From positions 124,001 to 188,000 of the forward strand of contig JAWKHH010000004.1 in the NCBI GenBank assembly GCA_041394945.1: a stretch of DNA of 64,000 nucleotides. Direction: 5' to 3'. This document shows positions 53,193 through 61,837 of the stretch, piece by piece. Origin of the DNA: Bryobacteraceae bacterium. GTDB lineage: Bacteria > Acidobacteriota > Terriglobia > Bryobacterales > Bryobacteraceae. Every line of letters starts with the position of its first letter. Position 1 is the stretch's first letter. The translations under genes and the position numbers were made by a program. The notes under the pieces were generated by a model that was not told where the DNA came from, ran no database searches, and saw only the letters and a list, made by a program, of their open reading frames with translations.

Positions 53193-54525
53193 CGTCCATC
53201 GTCTCTTCGAACACCGACGGCGGAAGCTGGATGCCGAGCACGCGGAACCGTTCGAGGATCTTCGGCTGATAACCCGTACCGCGGAAACGGCCCTGCACGC
53301 GGCCCGCGTCGTTCACGCCCATGCGTTCGAACAGGAAGACATCTTCCACTTGCACGGAATCGCCGTCGGTGCCGGTGACTTCGGAGATATTGATCACCTT
53401 GCGCGTGCCGTCCTGCATGCGGGTGATCTGCACCACGAGCTTGATGGCGCTCGAGAGCTGCTGCACCACCACGCGCGTAGGCAGTTCGATATCGGCCATC
53501 AGCACCATGGCCTGCAGGCGAGAGAACGCGTCTTTCGGCGTATTGGCGTGCACGGTGCTCATCGATCCCTCGACGCCCGTGTTCATCGCCTGCAGCATGT
53601 CGAGCGCTTCCGCGCCGCGGCACTCGCCGACGATGATGCGGTCCGGGCGCATGCGCAGCGCGGTGCGCAGCAATTGACGCTGGTTGATGCCGCCCTGCTT
53701 GTTGAGATTCGGCGGGCGCGTTTCGAACTTGATCACATGCCGCTGCTGGAGCTGCAGTTCGGCCGTGTCCTCGATGGTGATGATGCGCTCGTCTTCCGGA
53801 ATGAAGCGGGAAAGCGCGTTTAGAGTGGTGGTCTTGCCCGAACCGGTTCCGCCCGACACCAGCACCGTCGCCTTGGATTGCACCGCCGCGGCGAGAAACC
53901 GCAGCATGCCCGACATGAGCGTCTTATTGCCGATCATCTCGTCCGACGTGATCACGTGGCGGCCGAAACGGCGGATCGAAAGCGCCGGACCGTCGAGCGA
54001 AAGCGGATTGATGATCGCGTTCACGCGCGAGCCGTCGAGCAGGCGCGCGTCGACGATGGGGTTGGCCTCGTCCACACGGCGCCCCACCAGCGAGACGATC
54101 TTCTCGATGATGTGCAGCAGGTGCGTGTTGTCCTTGAATCGCACCGGCGTGAGCGAGAGCTTGCCCTGGCGTTCGACGTAGACCTTGTTGAAGCCGTTGA
54201 CGAGTATGTCTGAGATTGCCGGGTCCTTCAGGAGCGGCTCCAGCGGGCCGAGCCCCAGGACTTCGTCAAGGACCTCTTCGACGAGCTTGTTCTGCTCGGC
54301 TGTGGTCATCGGCACGCGTTCTTCGTCGAGCAGGCGCTCGACGACACGGCCGATTTCGGACCGCAGCCGGTCCTTGGGCAGCGACGAAACACGATCGAGA
54401 TCCACCACGCCGATCAGCTTGCGGTGGATCTCGCCCTTCAACTCGAAGTAGCGGTCGGCAGGGCGGCTTCCCGCGGCGGCGGACGGCGGCGGAGGCTTCG
54501 GGGTCGGTCTATAGTTGCTTCCCAC
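53182..54525 (-). CDS. cpaF: CpaF/TadA-type secretion ATPase, orphan
   Basis: This 447-residue protein has a CpaF N-terminal domain and RecA-like motor: Walker A GGTGSGKTT (225-233), Asp box IIVGECRGAEALDML, and His box STVHANTPKDAFSRL. It powers Flp/Tad pilus assembly. The remaining tad genes are not in this window, so it is either an isolated motor or the edge of a dispersed set. Confidence 0.95.
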   Translation of the reverse strand: MGSNYRPTPKPPPPSAAAGSRPADRYFELKGEIHRKLIGVVDLDRVSSLPKDRLRSEIGRVVERLLDEERVPMTTAEQNKLVEEVLDEVLGLGPLEPLLKDPAISDILVNGFNKVYVERQGKLSLTPVRFKDNTHLLHIIEKIVSLVGRRVDEANPIVDARLLDGSRVNAIINPLSLDGPALSIRRFGRHVITSDEMIGNKTLMSGMLRFLAAAVQSKATVLVSGGTGSGKTTTLNALSRFIPEDERIITIEDTAELQLQQRHVIKFETRPPNLNKQGGINQRQLLRTALRMRPDRIIVGECRGAEALDMLQAMNTGVEGSMSTVHANTPKDAFSRLQAMVLMADIELPTRVVVQQLSSAIKLVVQITRMQDGTRKVINISEVTGTDGDSVQVEDVFLFERMGVNDAGRVQGRFRGTGYQPKILERFRVLGIQLPPSVFEETMDVNL

Positions 54526-54543
54526 GGGATATATGATTGTATC

Positions 54544-55872
54544 TTGCAGCGGCGAGAATTCCTGGCGGCGTCGGCGCTCTCAGCGGTTAACCCGGTTCCG
54601 GGAGCCGAGTCTCGGCGGCCGAACATCCTCTTCGTCCTGGCCGACCAGTGGCGTCCGCAGACTCTGCCCTCCTCCGGCGACCCCGATCTCGACGCTCCGA
54701 ACCTCGCCCGGCTGGCTCGCGAGGGCGTCCACTTCAGCCGCGTCTACGCCACCAATCCCGTCTGCACGCCGTCGCGCGCGTCCATCCTCACCGGCCGCTA
54801 TCCGCACGCCTGCCGCATGCCGAAGAACGATCTGCTGCTGCCGCTCGAGGAGATCTGCATCGCGGACCGGCTCAAGTCCGCCGGCTACGCCACCGGCTAC
54901 ATCGGCAAATGGCACCTCGACGGCGACCCTCGCCCCGGATTCGTTCCCCCCGAACGCCGCCGCGGCTTCGACTACTGGGCCGCGTTCAACCGCGGCCACT
55001 TCTACTTCAATTCCACCTACTTCCGCGACACCCCGGAGCCGATCCGCCCGCCGGGCTTTGAACCCGACTACCAGACCGATCTCGCCATCGACTTCATCCG
55101 CCGGAACAAGGCGAATCCCTTCTATCTTTATCTGAGCTGGGGTCCCCCGCACACGCCGCGCACGCCTCCGCCGAAGTACAGGCAGAAATACCAGCCCGGG
55201 CAATTCCACCTCCGGCCGAACGTGCCGGAGGACTATGCGGCAAAGGCGCGGGAAGGCCTCGCCGGCTACTACGGGCTCTGTTCGGCGCTCGACGAAAACT
55301 TCGGCCGCCTGCTCAAGGCCGTGGACGACGCTGACATCGCCGGCGACACCCTCGTCGTCTTCTCGGCGGATCATGGCGACATGGTGGGCAGCCAGGGGCT
55401 CGAATACAAAGGGGTGCCGTTCGAGGAGTCCGCGCGGATTCCGTTGTTGATGCGCTATCCGCGGAGGCTGAAGGCGAACACCCGCAGCGACTTGCTGATC
55501 TCGAATGCCGACTACATGCCCACCTTCCTCGGTCTCGCCGGCGCGGAGATCCCGGGCGCCGTCCAGGGGCTCGATCAATCGGCGGCGATCTTCGATAGCG
55601 GTCCGGCGCGGCGGGAATCCCTCTATGCCTACGGAAAGCTCGGAACGCCGGACCAGTGGCGCATGGTGGTGCGCGGCCGGGACAAGTTGGTGGTCGACGT
55701 GAAGGACAAGGCGACCCACCTTTACAACCTGGCCGACGATCCCTACGAGCAGACGAATCTCGTCGAGGAACCCACGCTCGCCCGGCGGAGCGACGAACTG
55801 CGCGCGCACCTGCTCGACTGGCGCCGGCGGCTCGGCGACGGGATGGACAAATCCGGCCTCCGGGTGCGGTAG
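54544..55872 (+). CDS. Arylsulfatase-family protein
   Basis: This 442-residue protein is best started at TTG 54544 ([15 protein letters not shown], a twin-arginine-type leader). The metal Asp34 is in FVLADQW, the formylglycine site Cys74 in [12 protein letters not shown] is canonical, and [13 protein letters not shown] supplies further ligands. It is a close paralogue of the protein at 32551-33852, with shared blocks such as GYIGKW and [12 protein letters not shown], but has a complete C-terminus. It would cleave sulfate esters from polysaccharides. Confidence 0.93.
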   Translation: MQRREFLAASALSAVNPVPGAESRRPNILFVLADQWRPQTLPSSGDPDLDAPNLARLAREGVHFSRVYATNPVCTPSRASILTGRYPHACRMPKNDLLLPLEEICIADRLKSAGYATGYIGKWHLDGDPRPGFVPPERRRGFDYWAAFNRGHFYFNSTYFRDTPEPIRPPGFEPDYQTDLAIDFIRRNKANPFYLYLSWGPPHTPRTPPPKYRQKYQPGQFHLRPNVPEDYAAKAREGLAGYYGLCSALDENFGRLLKAVDDADIAGDTLVVFSADHGDMVGSQGLEYKGVPFEESARIPLLMRYPRRLKANTRSDLLISNADYMPTFLGLAGAEIPGAVQGLDQSAAIFDSGPARRESLYAYGKLGTPDQWRMVVRGRDKLVVDVKDKATHLYNLADDPYEQTNLVEEPTLARRSDELRAHLLDWRRRLGDGMDKSGLRVR

Positions 55873-55901
55873 CGGCGGCGTCTGATACAGTCGAAAAAGC
55901 A

Positions 55902-58900
55902 ATGCGCTGGAGGCTCTTTTTTCCGATTGCGGCCGGTCTCGCCATCGCCGCGGACACGCCGTTGACGCTGGAAGCCACCTTTGATCGCGATGTGAAACCG
56001 TTCCTCGGCAAGAACTGCGTTCAGTGCCACAACGACAACACGGCGATGTCGGGGATCCGTGTGGATCAGCTAGACGCGAAGCTCGAAGAGCGCCACCTGA
56101 AGCTTTGGGAGCACATCCGGAAGCGCGTGGGCGAAGACACCATGCCCCCGAAAGGAATGCCGCGGCCAGCCGAGGCGGATCGCGAACGCACTGTGGCCTG
56201 GATTGACCGGGCGCTCGATACGGCGCGCTCCCGTCCCGCCCCGAAGAACGGACTTGTGCGGCGGCTCACCGTCGCGCAGTATCGCAACACGCTGCGCGAA
56301 CTGCTCGGGCTCGACGACGACTTCACCGAGATTCTGCCGCCGGACGCCATTTCGAAAGAGGGCTTCGTCAACAACACCGAGACGCTGCAGCTCTCCCCGC
56401 TCCTCCTCGAAGCTTATTTCGAGATCGCCGAGGACGCCCTGAACCGGGCTACCGTGGACCCGGCCGTAAAGCCCAGGATCCAGAATTTTCGCATGGACCT
56501 CGGCGCGGGTATCAATAAGGATCCGCTCCCGGGAACCCTGATTCTCGGCGCCAACAGCCTGCTGCTCGAAAATCCGGACTTCACGGTCACTCAGTTGACA
56601 GCGAAGAAGCCGTTCCCCTTCGAACCGTTTTTCATGCGCACGAAATACCGGTTCATCGAAGGCTACGCGGGCAACGACACGGTTCGCGGCTGGCGCGATT
56701 TCGACAGCATCTATCACGCCGTGTTCGCCTGCATGCGCGGGAACCGCGGCTATCCGAAAGGCGCGCCGTACAGCACGGCGCCCGAGGGGCTGCTGCTGCG
56801 CCCGGCGATTCCGAGCGACGAACTGTTCGGAGTGGATGGCACCTACGGTCCACGGGCGAACTTCAAGATTTCGCTGCGCGAGCTGCCTGACTATGGGCCG
56901 TTTCGCGTCACGGTCACCGCGGCCAAGTACGATGACGGACTGCTCCTCGATCCGGGCGCGGAGGCCGCGACGGGCGGTGTCAGCGTCGCTGCCGGCGCGC
57001 AGTCCGTGACGATTCCGAAGGCCGGCATCTACCAGGTGGACGTCCACACCGCGGCGCGCGGCAAGAAAAACGTCGCGCCGGATTCCTCGCGGCTGAGCGA
57101 AGGCCTCGGCGCGTCCTGGACGCTCGATGGCGACGCGGGCCAGGGGCGGCTTGAAGGCAACGCGCACTACGTCGATTCCCCGTTCGGCAAGGCCGTATCG
57201 CTCGACGGCACGGGCGATTTCATCACGATTCCGCGCGACGCCTCGTTCGACGTCGGCAAGGGCGATTTCACCGTCTCGGCCTGGATACGGCCGGAGACGA
57301 AGAAGCGCGCCGCCATCGTCGCCCGCGGGGCGCACGACTGGACGCACGGCTGGTACCTCGACATCCCCAACAACAAAGGCATCTTGCGTTTTGAGACCGC
57401 GGGGAAAGATCAGCAGTCGAACGGAAGCATTTCCTCGGCCGAAGGGACGCTCCGCGAAGGCGCATGGCAGCACGTGGCCGCCGTGGTCCGGCGCGGCGCG
57501 GACGGCGCAACCCGGCTCTACGTGAACGGCTACCAGGTGGCTTCGGGCCGCATCGGCAAGGCCGATCTCGACAATCCGAATCTCGATCTCCGCATCGGCC
57601 GCCTGCAGGGCGCGCCGCAGTTCAAGGGCGAGATCGACGAGGTGCGCATTTACCGCCGGGCGCTCGATCCGGCCGAGGTCGAAGCGCTGATCGAGCCCGG
57701 CCGCGCGTTGGTCCAGCCGCCGCCGCAGAAGCCGCAGGACCTCTCGCTCACGCTCGGGGAACGCGAGTTCATCGGCAAGCTGGAGCAGCCTGCCTTTCTC
57801 GCCGTGAGACTGCCGGCCGGGCCGCTGGCGCTGAGCGCGAAGTACAACGGGTTTCAGGAGTTGGACCGCGTGACATTCACACCGCTTGCGCCCGGGAGCG
57901 ACGTGGGGAAGAACTTCCTCGCCTTCGAGAAACGCTCGCCGCGGCTGAGCGTGCAGCTCGGGCTACGCCGCGATTGCGGCAGCACGTTCGCGCCAGTGGG
58001 CAAGGTGGTGGACGTGCCCGGAACGAAACTCACGAAATATGTTTTTGAGGGCGCCATCCGGAACTACCCGAGTCCGGACGTGGAGAAGGACAACGTGAAC
58101 TACCTGGCCGGCGTCCGCGAGATCGCCGTGCATAGCGAGTACACCGACGGACGCGATATGCCGCGGCTGGTCGTGCGCTCCGTGGAGTTCGAAGGTCCGT
58201 TCTACGAGACGTGGCCGCCGAAGACGCATCGCGCGATTTTCGGCGACGGGGCGGAGACCCCGGCCGCGGCGCGGGCCATCGTGCGGCTGTTCGCCACTCG
58301 CGCGTTCCGGCGTCCCGTAACCGCGGCGGAGATGAAGCCCCTGATGGCGGTCTACGACAAGTCGCGTGCCGATGGTCGCGGGTTCCGCGACAGTATCAAA
58401 GATACGCTCCAGGTGGTGCTGACCTCGCCGCAGTTTCTGTTCCTGATTGAGACAAGCGCAAAGCCGCAGGCGGAGCCGGTCACCCGGCACGAATTGGCGT
58501 CGAAGCTGTCGTACTTCCTGTGGAACGGTCCTCCCGACGCCGCTACGCTCCGGCTGGCAGGCGCCGGGATGCTGCGCACGCGGCTCGACGCCGAAGTCGA
58601 CCGCATGGTGGCCGACCCCAGGTTCTCTCGCTTCGCCCGCCAGTTCGCCGAGCAGTGGCTCGGCCTCGACAAGTTCCAGGTGCTCGAGCCGGACCGCAAG
58701 AAGTTCCCGCTGCTCTCCCGCGACACCCGGTCTCATCTCAAAGACGAGCCCGTGAAGTTCATCGAGTACCTGATGCGGAACAACCGCCCGGTGCGCGACC
58801 TGATCGATTCCGACTTCATCGTCGCCGACGAAGCCGTCGCGTCCTATTACGGGCTCGGCGACCAGACTTCGAGCGGCTTCGAGTTCGTCGCCATCCCGCA

Positions 58901-59465
58901 TGGCCGGCGCGACCTTGGCGGCGTGATGACGCAGGCCGCGCTCATGGCGGGCCTTTCCGATGGGCGCGAGTCAAACCCCGTGAAGCGCGGCGCTTGGATG
59001 GCGCGCAAGATCGTGGCCGAACCGCCTGACGATCCGCCGCCGAACGTGCCCCCGCTCGACGCCGACGATCGGGGACTCACGCTGCGCCAGCGCCTCGAGC
59101 AGCATCGCAACAACCCCGGCTGCCTCCAATGCCATCAGAAGATCGATCCGTGGGGCGTGGCGCTCGAGCAGTACGACGCCGGCGGCCGGTTCAAGGAACA
59201 CGCCGTCGACGCGACCTCCACCCTGCCCGACAAGACCGAGGTCGCGGGCATCGCAGATCTCAAGCGCTACCTCTCCGGGGACCGCATCGACCAGGTGGCC
59301 TTCAGCGTCCTCAAGCACCTCTCCATCTACGCCGCCGGGCGCAGCCTCACCTACGCCGAAATGATCGACCTGAAGCGCGACGCCGTGAAGCTCCGCGCCG
59401 GCGGATATCGCATGCGCGACATGATCCACTTCGTGGCGCACGGCAAGCCATTTCTTGAAAAGTAG
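55902..59465 (+). CDS. Planctomycete-type cytochrome (DUF1587/1595/1592/1588/1585) with inserted LamG domain
   Basis: This 1187-residue secreted protein starts at ATG 55902. The order is: signal peptide (about 1-17); haem motif KNCVQCHND (Cys39, Cys42, His43); DUF1587 region ([19 protein letters not shown]); a concanavalin-like LamG domain about 405-600 ([30 protein letters not shown]); DUF1595 ([10 protein letters not shown]); DUF1592 ([11 protein letters not shown]); DUF1588 ([20 protein letters not shown]); DUF1585 with a second haem motif ([12 protein letters not shown]). Such proteins work beside DUF1552 partners, as here 36 nt downstream. The process is unknown; carbohydrate-linked oxidation is often supposed. 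Confidence 0.92.
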   Translation: MRWRLFFPIAAGLAIAADTPLTLEATFDRDVKPFLGKNCVQCHNDNTAMSGIRVDQLDAKLEERHLKLWEHIRKRVGEDTMPPKGMPRPAEADRERTVAWIDRALDTARSRPAPKNGLVRRLTVAQYRNTLRELLGLDDDFTEILPPDAISKEGFVNNTETLQLSPLLLEAYFEIAEDALNRATVDPAVKPRIQNFRMDLGAGINKDPLPGTLILGANSLLLENPDFTVTQLTAKKPFPFEPFFMRTKYRFIEGYAGNDTVRGWRDFDSIYHAVFACMRGNRGYPKGAPYSTAPEGLLLRPAIPSDELFGVDGTYGPRANFKISLRELPDYGPFRVTVTAAKYDDGLLLDPGAEAATGGVSVAAGAQSVTIPKAGIYQVDVHTAARGKKNVAPDSSRLSEGLGASWTLDGDAGQGRLEGNAHYVDSPFGKAVSLDGTGDFITIPRDASFDVGKGDFTVSAWIRPETKKRAAIVARGAHDWTHGWYLDIPNNKGILRFETAGKDQQSNGSISSAEGTLREGAWQHVAAVVRRGADGATRLYVNGYQVASGRIGKADLDNPNLDLRIGRLQGAPQFKGEIDEVRIYRRALDPAEVEALIEPGRALVQPPPQKPQDLSLTLGEREFIGKLEQPAFLAVRLPAGPLALSAKYNGFQELDRVTFTPLAPGSDVGKNFLAFEKRSPRLSVQLGLRRDCGSTFAPVGKVVDVPGTKLTKYVFEGAIRNYPSPDVEKDNVNYLAGVREIAVHSEYTDGRDMPRLVVRSVEFEGPFYETWPPKTHRAIFGDGAETPAAARAIVRLFATRAFRRPVTAAEMKPLMAVYDKSRADGRGFRDSIKDTLQVVLTSPQFLFLIETSAKPQAEPVTRHELASKLSYFLWNGPPDAATLRLAGAGMLRTRLDAEVDRMVADPRFSRFARQFAEQWLGLDKFQVLEPDRKKFPLLSRDTRSHLKDEPVKFIEYLMRNNRPVRDLIDSDFIVADEAVASYYGLGDQTSSGFEFVAIPHGRRDLGGVMTQAALMAGLSDGRESNPVKRGAWMARKIVAEPPDDPPPNVPPLDADDRGLTLRQRLEQHRNNPGCLQCHQKIDPWGVALEQYDAGGRFKEHAVDATSTLPDKTEVAGIADLKRYLSGDRIDQVAFSVLKHLSIYAAGRSLTYAEMIDLKRDAVKLRAGGYRMRDMIHFVAHGKPFLEK

Positions 59466-59501
59466 TAAAATCGAACTGCATTCCTGTTGCCGGAGAAATT
59501 G

Positions 59502-60842
59502 ATGACCCGTTCGCTTCGTATTGACCGTCGTGCATTCCTCAAAGGCATCGGTGGGGCCGCTCTCGCGCTGCCCGCGCTCGACGCCATGGGCGCCGAGGTG
59601 ACCGACCAGATCCCGCGCCGTTTCTGCGCGATGTACACGGCCAATGGAATGTCTCTGCCGAAAGCGGAGAACCACCTGAGCGATTGGCATTGGTTCCCCA
59701 CCGCGGAAAAAGACGGCCAGTTCGTCTTCGGCAAGTCCACCGCGCCTTTCGCCAAGTTCCGGGAACAGGTGAGCTTCCTCGGCGGCCTGCATCATCCGAG
59801 CGGCCCGAAAGCCGATCCGCACACCTGCTCGGACATGTGGCTCACCGGTGCGCCGCTGCACAACCCGAAGCCGGGCACGTATAACACGGTCAGCCTGGAT
59901 CAGGTGATCGCGCAGCACACCAAGCAATACTGCCGCCAGCCCTCGCTCGTGCTTTCGATTGACGCCGGCACCGGCTTCCTCTCGCGCACCGGCACGATCT
60001 CCTACAACCTCGAAGGCCGGCCGATCCCCGCGGAAAACAACCCCCGGCGGATTTTTGACCGGTTGTTCCGCGGCGACCGCTCTTCGGCCAATGACGAGCG
60101 CGCCAAGCTCCAGCACCGCATGAAACTCGTCGACGCGGTGGCCGCCAGCGCGCGCTCGCTGGACCGGCAATTGGGCAAGAGCGACCGCGAGCGCATGGAT
60201 CAATACCTGACGTCGCTCGACGAAGTGGAATCCCGCCTCATCGCGTCCGAACGCTGGATCGACATCCCGCTCAAGAAACAGGATTACTCGCACCTCAACC
60301 TGGATGCCACCAACGAAGGCGAACCGGCCGAGTTCTACCGCAACATGTTCGACCTGATCGCGCTGGCCTTCGACGCCGACATCACGCGCTCGGTGGCGTT
60401 CATGTTGAACCGCGAGGACGGCATGGGCATTAGCGACACGTTCCCCTTGAAGCTGGGCCTTTCGAAGACGCACCACCAGTTGTCGCACGCCACCGACCCC
60501 GAAGGGCAGTTGGATTTCGCCAAGTACGATCTCTTCCTTGCCACCCAGATCGCGCACTTCCTCGGCAAGCTGAACGAGTACAAGGACCGCAACGGCGCCA
60601 TCCTGGACAACACGGTCGTGCTGTTCGGCAGCGGCGCCAGCACCACTCACAACCCCATCAACGTGCCCACGCTCGTCGCCGGCGGCGCCAACATGGGCCT
60701 CAAGCAGGGCCGGTATTGGCGTAAGGAAGGCACGCGGCTCGCCGACGTCTACCTCAGCATTCTCCGCTCGATGGGCATCGAAATGGAAACCTTTGCTGAT
60801 TCCACCGGCACGCTGAGCGGGTCTGTCTTCAGCCGGGCCTAG
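59502..60842 (+). CDS. DUF1552 family exported protein
   Basis: This 446-residue protein starts at ATG 59502 after GGAG. It has a strong twin-arginine leader ([20 protein letters not shown]). DUF1552 blocks: [35 protein letters not shown] and [12 protein letters not shown]. It is the constant partner of DUF1592-type cytochromes, and folded cofactor export via Tat is likely. Enzymatic role unknown. Confidence 0.93.
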   Translation: MTRSLRIDRRAFLKGIGGAALALPALDAMGAEVTDQIPRRFCAMYTANGMSLPKAENHLSDWHWFPTAEKDGQFVFGKSTAPFAKFREQVSFLGGLHHPSGPKADPHTCSDMWLTGAPLHNPKPGTYNTVSLDQVIAQHTKQYCRQPSLVLSIDAGTGFLSRTGTISYNLEGRPIPAENNPRRIFDRLFRGDRSSANDERAKLQHRMKLVDAVAASARSLDRQLGKSDRERMDQYLTSLDEVESRLIASERWIDIPLKKQDYSHLNLDATNEGEPAEFYRNMFDLIALAFDADITRSVAFMLNREDGMGISDTFPLKLGLSKTHHQLSHATDPEGQLDFAKYDLFLATQIAHFLGKLNEYKDRNGAILDNTVVLFGSGASTTHNPINVPTLVAGGANMGLKQGRYWRKEGTRLADVYLSILRSMGIEMETFADSTGTLSGSVFSRA

Positions 60843-60854
60843 GCGGAAGCCCGG

Positions 60855-61754
60855 ATGGGCCACATCCTCCGCGGCATCGTTCCGCCGCTTGTCACCCCGT
60901 TCCGCGCGGACGGCTCCATCGACGAACAGGCCCATCGCGCCGAAGTGCGCCACATGGCCGCGCGCGTGCATGGCCTCGCCGTCTGCGGATCCACCGGTGA
61001 GGGACACACGCTCTCAACCGAAGAAACGCGGCGCATCGTCGCCTGGACCGCGGAGGAAGCACGCGGGCAAGTGCCGGTGATCGCTGGCATCATCACTGAC
61101 AGTACGCAATCGGCCATCGCACGCGGCAAAGCCGTGGCGGACCTCGGTGTCGCCGCGCTGCAGGTCACGCCGGTCCACTACGTGTTTCGTCCCAACGACG
61201 ATGCCATGGCGCGCCACTTCGGCGCCATCGCCGACGCCACCGGCATCCCCGTCATCATCTACAACGTCGTTCCGTGGAGCTACCTGCTGCCGCCGCTGCT
61301 CGTCCGCATCCTGCGCGAGGCGCCGGGCGTGATCGGCGTGAAGCAGAGCGCCAGCGACATGAAGGCTCTGGCCGATCTGCTGTTGCTCAGCGAGGATGCG
61401 GGCATACGTGATCGCGTGCGGATTCTCTCTGCCGTGGATGCGTTGCTCTATCCCTCCTTCCGCCTCGGCTGCGACGGCGCCGTCGCGGCGATCCTCAGCG
61501 CCGCTCCGGAAGCCTGCGTCGCGCTGTGGGACGCCGTCGAGCGCGGCGACGAGGCAACGGCGCTGGACCTGCACAAGAAGCTGCTGCGGCTCTGGAACGC
61601 CATCGACGCGCCCAACCTGCCCGCCAACGTGCGCGCGGCGATGCGGACGCAAGGCCGCGAAGGAGGCGTGCCGCGCCCGCCGATGTCGCCGAGTTCGGCG
61701 GATCAGGAAGCGCGGATCGCGGCGGCGATGGCGGCGCTGTCGGGCGCCGCGTAG
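60855..61754 (+). CDS. DapA-family (dihydrodipicolinate synthase/N-acetylneuraminate lyase) aldolase
   Basis: This 299-residue TIM-barrel Schiff-base aldolase has GSTGEGHTLS (45-54), Tyr136 in IIYNVVP and the catalytic Lys163 in GVKQSASD. It binds a pyruvate-type donor. The residues around GSTGEG differ from true DapA (GTTGES), so a sugar-acid or keto-acid lyase is as likely as lysine synthesis. It follows the DUF1552 gene by 12 nt and may be co-transcribed. Confidence 0.9.
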   Translation: MGHILRGIVPPLVTPFRADGSIDEQAHRAEVRHMAARVHGLAVCGSTGEGHTLSTEETRRIVAWTAEEARGQVPVIAGIITDSTQSAIARGKAVADLGVAALQVTPVHYVFRPNDDAMARHFGAIADATGIPVIIYNVVPWSYLLPPLLVRILREAPGVIGVKQSASDMKALADLLLLSEDAGIRDRVRILSAVDALLYPSFRLGCDGAVAAILSAAPEACVALWDAVERGDEATALDLHKKLLRLWNAIDAPNLPANVRAAMRTQGREGGVPRPPMSPSSADQEARIAAAMAALSGAA

Positions 61755-61837
61755 TCGCAACGGCGCGCTCAACGGCAGAGCACCACCAGTGCGCGAGGAT
61801 GATAGGATAAACAACAGTTAATCTGGAGGACCAAGGA

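Noticed and set aside
58971..61007. Long open frame (678 codons) on the minus strand across the DUF1592, DUF1552 and DapA genes
   Set aside because: It spans three well-supported plus-strand genes and has no recognisable fold.
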